Assembly: GCA_009760855.2 (NCBI GenBank)
Contig: WPIO01000031.1
Location: 1,590,001 to 1,654,000, forward strand
DNA: 64,000 nucleotides
Direction of reading: 5' to 3'
Source of the DNA: Cristatella mucedo
Taxonomy: Eukaryota > Bryozoa > Phylactolaemata > Cristatellidae
How positions within the stretch are numbered: position 1 is the stretch's first letter; the number at the start of each line of letters is the position of its first letter. Of this stretch, positions 58,001-64,000 are shown piece after piece. The position numbers and the translations under genes are program-made. The notes beneath the pieces are model-generated. The model did not search any database. It worked only from the letters and a program-made list of their open reading frames with translations, and was not told where the DNA came from.

Positions 58001-61000
58001 TGTCTGCTACCTTGAAGAGAAAGCAGCCACTGTAGGCAGTATTTCCTACCATTCTTTTTAGATTGCAACTATAAATGCAGACAATCTTTCAGTCCAACGA
58101 CCTACCGTCTATTGCAACCAGCCTTGAAAGTTGGGTCGCGGTATTATTTTAAATTGTAAGATAAATCTCGGTAATGGTTTATAGTTGAAATAATTGCAAA
58201 CTTTTCTTGCTTCTATAAAGGTGCTTTGTTGGTTCAAATCTCTTAATTTTTATTTGTTGGTGGGGGTAGGTATTGGATTGAAAAACCTTGTTTCGGAGTC
58301 TTGTGTGAAACTAAAGCAGAAGATTTTCTGCTTCCTGAGTCAGATTAGACTTAGCCATTTCACAATCTTACAAAGTTCTTGAATATTCCGAATTCACTCT
58401 ATTTGCTTTGGGACTTATCAAGCTGCTGCTGCACGGCTAGCTATCGGCAAGCAAAGAGGGGTGGGTCAAAATAGGATGCTGTAAGTAAGGGAAGCGCAGA
58501 GCCAGCTGGGTAATCCTGCTTTGTATGTGTCCTGTATAAGACAGGTTGTAATGACTCGTGTTTATGGGCGTTCGATATCATCCTGGATAGGGCAACCAAT
58601 TGTTTGGTTTGATGTCTTTACTTCCAGAATTGGCTTACAACCGACGCCTTGCCAAAGAACGAGGTTGTAGTAGTGTGAAGTGCTGTTGTTGTAACAACCA
58701 GATAGCGGCTGGTTGTGATGTGGGCCTTCTCGCTTCAAATAAAAATGTTTTGCCCTGCTAGCACTGCAACGTGCGTCTATTTCCCGGTAGTGAGCATCGG
58801 CAATCTGCTGCATTAAAGCAACGTATGACTGCGCAAATTGTTTTAGGTCACTGTTATCTAGATGTTTTTACTTGCTCAGTGTACGTGTTGGTTACCTTTG
58901 GTTTGAACTCGTACTGAAGGAGGTAGGCTGTTAATGCTTTCGTGATCAAATCAAGCTGTAATGTGCATGATCAGCTGCGTATAGGTTGTGAAGTTATTGA
59001 TGATCAACTGTCTACGGTGTTGTAGGTTCAACACTGCATACCTAATACAGTGCTATTAAATAAAAGTGGTTTCTAACTAGTGCCACTTCTTTTTTTTTGT
59101 AACCTCCTGTATTCTGACTGTAGCAGATGCTGCATGCAGGTTCTAGCCGACATCTAATCGGACCTCTTGCATAGTGAAAATTCTGGCTGTGAAAGTTGAT
59201 GGCAAGTCCAGAGGGCTCACAGCTCCTTAACCAAATCAGTGTCAACCTGACTGCTTATCTAGAGCAAGGTGCCTGTATTTGCTTGTATATGGCAGAGCAA
59301 GAAAGGTTTTATCTTCTTCTTAACTGGCCTTGTGGTGGGACCTTGTGGTATGGCCTAATAATAAGCTAGCATGTTTTTGTTATAGCTTTCCTGTTGTTTT
59401 TCCTTGCAGCACCGTGCCCGGTGTGTTTGGCAGCCAGCAAATTCATTATGTGGACGTCATTAAGCAGATGCTTAATCGTTGCATGATTGACGAGACAAGT
59501 GCACAGGTACTGCTTGCTATCACAATGCTTTAAGCCAGCCGTGCTATATTTTTTAATTGATTTGCGGTGTTGTCCGCGATTGGCTACTATACAGTCGTGC
59601 TGAAGTCTTTTGGTATGTGTGTGTATGCTACTGTGATGGCCCGAGTTTGCCACTTACTGAGCATAAACCACAAAAGGGGTGCACATGATAGCAGGTCTGC
59701 TTTTTCAAGAGAAAGGATGTTGTTTTTGGCTGAAGGAAGTACATAATTTGCCCTCTCTCCGTGGTCGGATGCTACGTTGGAACTAGCGATTACATCAGTC
59801 TTGCCGGTTTGGCTGAACCGTACAGGTGTGATTTTTCTTGGAAAGCATTCATCAGCGAATGAGCAGTTTGGGTCAGAAAGGATTTCTCGTTTAACTTGGA
59901 CCGCGGCAGTGTCATAATTGTACTGGATGGGCCACCGAAAACTAGCCTGCCGCCGACGATATTGCGACAGGAAGAGTGACCATGTAGATGGTCCTTTCGA
60001 TGCTTTATTTACTTACCCACATGTTACAACAGATGCCGGAAGTGGTTCCGTTCAGGTAAATGTATGGCTGGGCATGTCGAAGCATGTTTGCCGCTGCTGC
60101 CTACAGCTATGTAATATTACATCAAATTTCCACACCGATAAAAATCGCACGTGGTGGTGTCCGGGAACGCAGTGACCGTAGCTCATTGCTCACAGGTTGC
60201 ACTCCGTAAACAGTTGTTCGTAGAACTGTTCAAAAATACCCAGATAACGGTGGTATTCACAGTTGATTTGAAGAAAATGGGCTCATTATTCGTATTCTGC
60301 TTGTTGTTGAAGAAAGGCTCTTGTCACAATAGCCCAGGTCGTAATCGGACTGCCAGTGGGCGAAATGCTTCCGACGCCAGGAAAGTGTTCGTCTCCAGCC
60401 TTTTGGGTCTAAAGCAACGTGACGAAATTTTCTTTGTCTATCTGTCTTTGCAACTGGGTGCTGTTTTGAAGTTTAAGAGTGCATTTAGTTGTTATGACGA
60501 GTGGACAACACTCGATTTGACTGTCTTCACATACTAGTGTAGTTCTTCCATGGACCAACATCATCTGAAGAGCCGTAGGTGTGCTGCTGGTGTACTGTTG
60601 CTGCCTGGTGACTGACTGGGTTGCCATTTGTCCGACTCACTCGTGTGTACAGTTTTTTCGGGTGCCGTGCTTGTCTTAAATCGGCTGCCTACAGAGGCAC
60701 CGTTAACTTCCCATATTCAGGTTCGGTTTGCTGCCGTGAAAGCGCTCTTTTCGTTCGTGGTGTCCAACGAGAAGGACCAACATATCTTGGCCACTTTCCG
60801 GGACCTGCTACCGGGTGCCATACAAGTGAGTAGCCATGCTTATGAGTTTTGCACCGTGATCGTAAATTCTCCTGACTGTACTAACCTTTGCCCTGTCTCT
60901 TTCCAGAAGCGTTCGTGCTGGCATGTCTTAGCCTGATGGTAAAGTGGGTTGCACACACTTTACTGCTCAGGTCACGAGTGTAGATGCAGAAGGCAGTCTT

Positions 61001-64000
61001 TTATTGCCTGCCGTAAGGCGCTGGGTGGCAGCCGAGACTGTCGAATCAAAAATCAGAGGCTCTACTTGTTAACTAGGTCAGGCATCGTGGAGTGACACAC
61101 CGGCACTTGCTATTTATCTTTGCCATGCATTTGCCTTCCTTTCTGATTAAAAAAACACTAGCCGATTTAACAGCCTCGTTTGTGTAGTAGCAGAAGAGTA
61201 TCAACGACTGTTGCAGCAGCTTGCAGTTGGCAATACAGGATTCGAACCCACGACCTTGATCGTGAAGAGCGAGCACCTTACCCACTGGGCTATGAGTATG
61301 TGGCGTGTACTGAGGCATGCACATGCTGTCGAGTGGTGCGCCAATCGCTTTGGCGTCTGTCGTATTTGAAGGAAAGTGCACTAGCCTGGTCTATTTTCAA
61401 TCAAGCTGCAGTCGGGATTTGATTACATTTTTGCGGCATTTTGTATTGATATTCGAGCTTATCGAATGCTTACAGTCAGTCTTTCTGCATGTCAAAACAT
61501 TTAAAAATAAGAAAGCCCAGTGGTATGAGCTCCTTAGACCAGGTGTTTGTAGTGGTAAAGTGATTTCTCATGTCTGATGTGGTGTTGTGACCTTTCATGC
61601 CCGAAGCTTTGAATGTCGAGACATTTCAAAACAGTTCACCCTTTGAGAAGAGCTAAATGACCTAATCTACAGGGCTAAGCCGGAATGCTAGATATGAATA
61701 GCGGCTGCGTTCAAGAACGGGTTTCACAAATAACCCCTGCTTGAAGTCAGGTTTTGTCACTTTAGCCGCGATTACTTGCTTGAAGTGCAATCCATACATT
61801 CTAGTTGGTACCTATAGCCTGCTTTACATCCTACATAGACATATTTCTGACTTTGAGAGCTCTGCCATCAACGTCTATGGGTCCTCTTGGCTAGCAAGAT
61901 TGTAGAAGAAGTTTGAGAGGGAGTGGCACATTTCTAGTGCTGCCTTTGAAGCCGAAGGAAATGACTAATGAAAGTGCTGCCGTCACAGGTATATCTATGG
62001 CCAAAGCAGAGTGTTAATAAACCCTCCCTCCCTCCCTCCCTCCCTCCCTCCCTCCCTCCCTCCCTCCCTCCCTCCCTCCCTCCCTCCCTCCCCTCCCTCC
62101 CTCCCTCCCTCCCTCCCTCCCTCCCTCCCTCCCTCCCTCCCTCCCTCTCTCTCTGGGTCCTATACGAATATCTTATGTGTTACAAGAAAATAGTTTCTGC
62201 CCCATTGCTTAGCGACCATACTACAGATGAGGAGAATCGTGCTTACTTCACCAGCGCACTTCATTTCCTTTCACTGATTTATCCTTTTCTTTTTCTGGTC
62301 ATCCGAAACCACAGCTGCATCAAAACTTTGTGCAGGAGGATTTGGCATGTCGAGAGTCGTGTGGAATAGCATTTTTACGTAATGGCTTACAACGTTCCAG
62401 TGATGCTATAAGCACGCCTATGGACGGTGCTTGTTGGAACGTTTTCAAGATCTAGCACCTTGGAAGTGGTGCACTGAAAGAGCTATCACACTGCCCGTCT
62501 TTCACAGTTATGCCGCTACCGTTTTGTCTGTAAAAAAAACCTGTGTAGTTTCAGGGTCGCTTGTGATGCTGTTTTTTCCTTCGCTGTGCTTGCTAGATAT
62601 TGGCAAGCCTCTCGGCGCTGCTTTTCAATTTCTGGAATGCCACCGAATGCGTTTTCGCCATGTTAATGGAATGTTATTCAACACATCTCCCCCACAAAGT
62701 CGCTAAGGCTAAATGGGTGTTAGGCAGTCAAGTTTTTTTCATAGAAGGTCAAGCAGCTTTCAATACGCATGTGTTGCTCGTTGCCCAGGTCGTAGCTGAA
62801 AGTATTCAAGTGCACAATGACGACAATTTGCTGAAATGTTTGATCGACGTTGCTGAGAACATTCCTAAATTTCTACGGTCTCAGCTGGAGCCTATCGTGA
62901 CCATGGCGCTCAAGGTGAACCGCCCTTTCAACCTCGGCTGTCGGCGCGCACTTGCCTATTTGACGAGTCGTGCAGATTTTTGCTTGATGCCGAGCGTCAT
63001 GTCCACCTTGTGCCGCCTACCAGGTCGTTGTCAACGAGGAGATGACTGATAACCTGAGGCAGCTGGCCCTTGAGGTCATCGTCACTTTGGCCGAAAGCGC
63101 GCCGGCCATGGTTAGGAAGTTTGGCAAGGCCATTCCTGATCTCGGTGAGTGTCTGCACTGCACTATCTCTCGCCTCTGGGCGGACAAGCGGTTAAGGTGC
63201 TCGCCCCAATCACGATCTGGCTGAGGTCGAGGGCTCGAGCCTGGAGGCATATGTGAAGCGCCTGAATCGAGGTCAAGTTCTCTTGGGGTGCTATACAAAT
63301 GAATTATATTTTTATATTTTATTATTTAGCGCATTGCCAGCGCTTGCTTTTCACTTCGGGCTGCATGCACTTCTGCCCCACCGGGCGGGGGCCGCTGGCC
63401 GTCAGGCTCATTGCAGCGTAGGCGCGCCATCTCGCCGGCAGAATAGCTGGCCCCTCCGAATCCGTCAGGACAGGCGAGTCTCGGCACCGGCAGGGCCGCC
63501 AGCAGTACCGCAGCGGTCCCGCGAGGTTTCGCTGGGTGGTGAAGCAGCCGTCTGCAGGCCGTTGCGTGACACGTGACACGGTTTGACGTTTCAGTACTCT
63601 GCGTTCTGCGCCTCATGTGCGACCTTGAGGACGACGACCAGTGGGTGTACGAGGACGACATAGACGAGGACGACGACAGCGACACCAACGCCGTCGCCGC
63701 TGAGAGCGCGCTCGACCGTCTTGCCTGCAGTCTCGGCGGCAAAACAATGCTGCCTCTCATTATCGGCAGTCTGCCGCAGATGCTGACGAACCGTGAGCCG
63801 CGCTCCCTGCGCTCAAGCTTGTGCTCTTTCCCTCGGTCCGAGCTGCTGCTGCTGTTTGTGTCCAATCTTCTGCCCCTTCTCGAGCCCCGGGTTCATTCTG
63901 AGGCATCGGTGTGTGTTTTGTGTGTGCGTGCGTGCGCTGCTCAGAGTACCTTGACTTTTGTTTTTCCAGAGGATTGGAAGTCACGGCATGCTGCACTGAT
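45969..64000 (+). CDS. IPO5: importin-5 (karyopherin beta-3), first ten coding exons, cut at window end
   Basis: Importin-5 is a HEAT-repeat import receptor that binds RanGTP and carries cargo such as ribosomal proteins and histones into the nucleus; this is family knowledge. Exons: 45969-46052, 53262-53342, 55612-55804, 57582-57684, 59410-59506, 60721-60825, 62789-62914, 63024-63144, 63595-63792 and 63970-64000 (partial). All phases agree, giving about 379 residues collinear with human IPO5 residues 1 to about 405. Landmarks are KTYENIPVETK (human ETYENIPGQSK), DENANNQWPEIL ([12 protein letters not shown]), [20 protein letters not shown] ([13 protein letters not shown]) and SALDRLACSLGGK ([13 protein letters not shown]). 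The start ATG at 45969 has A at -3 and G at +4. The remaining HEAT repeats lie beyond the window. Confidence 0.95.
47515..47640 (+). mobile_element. L2-like reverse-transcriptase fragment interrupted by a SINE
   Basis: ACTATTGATCACAAAGTC, TCTCATCTCGCCTTGGCATC and GTCTCAGTAGGAGACCAGCG align base for base, with substitutions, to 51255-51370 of the longer L2 copy. It stops where the SINE family 2 head begins. Confidence 0.75.
47640..47812 (+). mobile_element. SINE family 2, near full-length copy
   Basis: GTGAGCCGTGATGGCACACT, GAGGTCGTGGGTTCGAATCC (B box), GGCGATCCTTTATTGCTG, GTGGTGATAGCCATAAAGGG and AAGCTAGTATTTCG. This is the best preserved copy of the family in the window. A short duplication (CCCGAGGTCCGAGGTCG) precedes the B box. 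Confidence 0.85.
48030..48775 (-). mobile_element. L2-like LINE 3' fragment, minus strand, best-preserved ORF end
   Basis: On the minus strand an open frame of 161 codons (48262-48747) reads VHAFVTSRLDFCNSLLTGLP, LQLVQNSAARLVCRKRRSCH, ITPLLTDLHWLPVKQWIDFK, NLKSFGDRAFSSYAPKAWNS and TFKRNLKTHLFRTAF, the classic C-terminus of L2/CR1 ORF2. The 3' UTR ends in AATAATAATAATAATG at about 48030. It is the least decayed copy here, so it may be the youngest. Confidence 0.95.
49652..49975 (-). other. unassigned 107-codon open frame
   Basis: It reads MVKEQIKKEGIHDTYMLVKG, ATMVQQAAIYIRQTYFEEQS and then LGYQANALMAINAEGQGSSH. Composition is not low complexity and I recognise no family. There is no splice or promoter evidence, so it may be chance or an old repeat. 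Confidence 0.2.
50400..52605 (+). mobile_element. L2-like LINE, longest copy, with degenerate reverse transcriptase
   Basis: The order of visible blocks is that of an L2/CR1 ORF2 after the endonuclease: SSFYTNIVELQRHNPKMLLS, DLADHFSSFFVNKIDKIVES, a palm block with GVPQGSMLGSILFTVYTLP (motif B), GFHFDVDDTQLYL where L2 elements have a Y/F-x-DD catalytic box, WMAANFLKLNDDRTNLLVMG, ARNLG, AYLSDLLAHQAKHRTT and KAWNSLPTC. It ends near 52600 with ATT repeats. Many frameshifts and stops make it inactive. No endonuclease part is seen upstream of 50400. Confidence 0.88.
53262..53342 (+). CDS. IPO5: IPO5 exon 2: KTYENIP helix
   Basis: This 27-codon exon reads KTYENIPVETKVPLLLNFIG DLVKKSE. The acceptor CCTTTTGCAG and the donor GAG|GTAATC are both in phase 0. 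It matches human TYENIPGQSKITFLLQAI. Confidence 0.93.
54080..54230 (-). mobile_element. SINE family 1-like remnant, minus strand
   Basis: CTCTAAAGTGAACCTAATCT, CATATGCCGCAGGGCTCTAG and GGTCGTTAAAGGCATGCTCC are the reverse of a family 1 body and head with heavy divergence. Confidence 0.5.
54915..55075 (+). mobile_element. SINE family 2 copy, plus strand (left member of inverted pair)
   Basis: TCTGGGCCGTGATAGCGC, GAGGTTGCGGGTTTGAATCC, GGCGATCCTTTATTGCCTGC, GAAAGCCGTTAAGGCTC and GATCAGCTAGTATTATTTAT. The tail faces the next copy directly. Confidence 0.85.
55083..55255 (-). mobile_element. SINE family 2 copy, minus strand (right member of inverted pair)
   Basis: AAAAAATACTAGCTGATTTA, CAGCCTCTTTTGTATAGTGC, CCACAGGATTCAAACCCACA and GAGGTCGTGAAAAGCAACCG are the reverse complement of the same SINE. 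Only about 10-20 bases of A/T separate the two tails. Confidence 0.85.
55265..55560 (-). mobile_element. L2-like LINE 3' fragment, minus strand, adjacent to IPO5 exon 3
   Basis: GGTTCAAATCAGGGGGATGT and CTGAGTTCCAGGCTTTGGAA with TTTGAGGTTGGTTAGG match the reverse of the L2 TFKKN...APKAWNSLP region. It ends about 50 bases before the exon 3 acceptor. Confidence 0.7.
55612..55804 (+). CDS. IPO5: IPO5 exon 3: HEAT repeats 1-2
   Basis: The exon reads VRSLAGILLRRLFANEFDQT and ICEATAELSRHLI, matching human [20 protein letters not shown] and VCDIAAELARNLI. The insert AVGPEGQRITK is specific to this lineage by eye. The acceptor TTCTGCTGCAG is in phase 0. The donor is ATAG|GTCGGT in phase 1. Confidence 0.95.
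55805..57581. other. IPO5 intron 3
   Basis: A degenerate L2-like piece lies at 56215-56640. The rest, including 56650-57580, shows nothing recognised. Confidence 0.7.
56215..56640 (+). mobile_element. degenerate L2-like LINE fragment, plus strand
   Basis: ACAACTCTGCAAGTAGGCTG, TCATGAAGCAGTACATCTAC, GGATAGGCATCGTACCACCC and CTCCCAAAGCCTATAACTCA parallel the 42.1-42.5-kb copy with many changes. It appears older than the others. Confidence 0.75.
57582..57684 (+). CDS. IPO5: IPO5 exon 4: DENANNQWPE block
   Basis: The exon reads DENANNQWPEILQFLFDCAN and [12 protein letters not shown], matching human [20 protein letters not shown] and REAALHIFW. The acceptor GACTGCAG enters in phase 1. The donor is TTCAG|GTATGT in phase 2. 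Confidence 0.96.
57685..59409. other. IPO5 intron 4
   Basis: T-rich intron with no recognised repeat or gene. Frames of about 110-124 codons on both strands near 57653-58061 overlap each other and show no domain. Confidence 0.7.
59410..59506 (+). CDS. IPO5: IPO5 exon 5: GVFGSQQIHYVDVIKQML
   Basis: The exon reads STVPGVFGSQQIHYVDVIKQ and MLNRCMIDETSAQ, matching human [20 protein letters not shown]. The acceptor CCTTGCAG enters in phase 2. The donor is CAG|GTACTG in phase 0. Confidence 0.96.
59507..60720. other. IPO5 intron 5
   Basis: No recognised repeat or gene. An open frame of 128 codons at 60151-60537 has no domain. Confidence 0.7.
60721..60825 (+). CDS. IPO5: IPO5 exon 6: HEAT helix pair
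   Basis: The 35-codon exon reads VRFAAVKALFSFVVSNEKDQ and FRDLLPGAIQ, matching human [20 protein letters not shown] and ADLLPGFLQ. The acceptor CCATATTCAG and donor CAA|GTGAGT are both phase 0. Confidence 0.94.
60925..61065 (+). mobile_element. SINE family 2 remnant, plus strand (left member of second inverted pair)
   Basis: CAGTCTTTTATTGCCTGCCG and TGGCAGCCGAGACTGTCGAA with a decayed head (GTCACGAGTGTAG in the B-box place) parallel the family 2 body. Confidence 0.6.
61148..61298 (-). mobile_element. SINE family 2 copy, minus strand (right member of second inverted pair)
   Basis: AAAAAAACACTAGCCGATTT, AACAGCCTCGTTTGTGTAG, CAGGATTCGAACCCACGACC and CGAGCACCTTACCCACTGGG are the reverse of family 2, with the tRNA-like head well preserved. 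Confidence 0.8.
62022..62150. repeat. (CCCT)n microsatellite
   Basis: About 130 bases of CCCT with one unit missing a base near 62092. The same motif occurs at 634-703. Confidence 0.95.
62789..62914 (+). CDS. IPO5: IPO5 exon 7: DDNLLKCLIDVAENIPKFLR
   Basis: The 42-codon exon reads VVAESIQVHNDDNLLKCLID and VAENIPKFLRSQLEPIVTMA LK, matching human [20 protein letters not shown] and PHLEATLQLSLK. The acceptor GTTGCCCAG and donor AAG|GTGAAC are both phase 0. Confidence 0.96.
63024..63144 (+). CDS. IPO5: IPO5 exon 8: [13 protein letters not shown]
   Basis: The exon reads [20 protein letters not shown] and TLAESAPAMVRKFGKAIPDL, matching human [20 protein letters not shown] RK. The acceptor CCTACCAG is phase 0 and the donor CTCG|GTGAGT is phase 1. 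The intron before it is only 109 bases. Confidence 0.96.
63145..63594. other. IPO5 intron 8 with SINE family 1
   Basis: A full SINE family 1 copy lies at 63165-63310. The remaining GC-rich part (63340-63590) shows nothing recognised. Confidence 0.75.
63165..63310 (+). mobile_element. SINE family 1, near full-length copy, plus strand
   Basis: CTCTGGGCGGACAAGCGGTT, AAGGTGCTCGCC, GAGGTCGAGGGCTCGAGCC, TGTGAAGCGCCTGAATCGAG and GGGTGCTATACAAATGAATT. Head, body and L2-like tail are all present, and it starts about 20 bases after IPO5 exon 8. Confidence 0.85.
63595..63792 (+). CDS. IPO5: IPO5 exon 9: acidic loop and SALDRLACSLGGK
   Basis: The exon reads LMCDLEDDDQWVYEDDIDED, DDSDTNAVAAESALDRLACS and LGGKTMLPLIIGSLPQML, matching human [20 protein letters not shown] and [20 protein letters not shown]. 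The acidic stretch corresponds to the acidic HEAT loop known from importin-beta-like receptors. The acceptor GTTTCAG is phase 1 and the donor AACC|GTGAGC is phase 1. Confidence 0.97.
63970..64000 (+). CDS. IPO5: IPO5 exon 10 (partial, cut at window end)
   Basis: After TTTTTCCAG the exon reads QDWKSRHAAL and continues to the window edge, matching human NPDWKYRHAGLM. Two bases complete the codon begun at 63792. Confidence 0.92.

Larger units (their letters stand above)
60826..62788. other. IPO5 intron 6
   Basis: It contains an inverted pair of SINE family 2 remnants (60925-61065 and 61148-61298) and a CCCT array at 62022-62150. 61310-62010 and 62160-62780 show nothing recognised. Confidence 0.7.

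Noticed and set aside
57653-58061. Overlapping plus- and minus-strand frames after IPO5 exon 4
   Set aside because: They have no homology I can see, and the flanking exons are already in phase.
60151-60537. A 128-codon plus-strand frame in IPO5 intron 5
   Set aside because: It has no recognisable domain, and IPO5 exons 59410-59506 and 60721-60825 join in phase without it.
61968-62369. PPSLPPSL-rich frame of 133 codons
   Set aside because: It is the CCCT microsatellite read in frame.

Overview
The window is nuclear DNA from an animal, probably an invertebrate. Three protein genes are split into short exons by introns with AG acceptors and, with one exception, GT donors. Exon phases match across every junction except one SH3D19 link. 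The rest is introns and intergenic DNA packed with dinucleotide microsatellites, L2-like (CR1-superfamily) LINE fragments and tRNA-derived SINEs. No bacterial, viral or organellar signature is visible. I cannot name the species. Homology statements come from comparing translated exons with family members I remember (human KIBRA, SH3D19, IPO5), not from a search.

Layout. (1) 517-16572, plus strand: the 3' sixteen exons of a KIBRA/WWC-family gene, a Hippo-pathway scaffold. They run from the end of the second WW domain through coiled coils, C2 domain and atypical-PKC-binding region to the stop codon. The spliced frame closes exactly (1360 residues in the window); WW1 and most of WW2 lie upstream. 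(2) 20322-36757, minus strand: an SH3D19/Eve-1-like adaptor gene with a proline/alanine-rich N-terminal part and four SH3 domains (A-D) spread over eight exons. KIBRA and SH3D19 are convergent, and a cluster of poly(A)-signal hexamers for both strands lies between them near 19.3 kb. (3) 45969-64000, plus strand: the first ten coding exons of importin-5 (IPO5), cut by the window end. It is divergent from SH3D19, with a 9.2-kb gene-free interval between them.

Repeats. At least nine L2-like LINE pieces are present. The longest, about 50.4-52.6 kb, keeps recognisable reverse-transcriptase motifs but is frameshifted. SINE family 1 (tRNA-like head) ends in a tail resembling the 3' end of the local L2 elements, which suggests L2 machinery mobilises it. 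SINE family 2 (tRNA-like head, CTAGTATTT tail) occurs in two tail-to-tail inverted pairs in IPO5 introns. A decayed transposon-like ORF lies near 28.0-28.8 kb. A fragment resembling a ubiquitin-specific protease catalytic domain lies at about 24.15-24.39 kb on the minus strand.

The three genes act in different processes (Hippo/polarity scaffold, SH3 endocytic adaptor, nuclear import) and nothing in the window suggests they form one system. The points most worth a second look are a GC-AG intron with an in-phase alternative donor in KIBRA, a divergent KIBRA C-terminus that still fits a class III PDZ ligand, a repeated intron position inside SH3 domains, the USP-like fragment, the SINE inverted pairs and the shared SINE/LINE tail.
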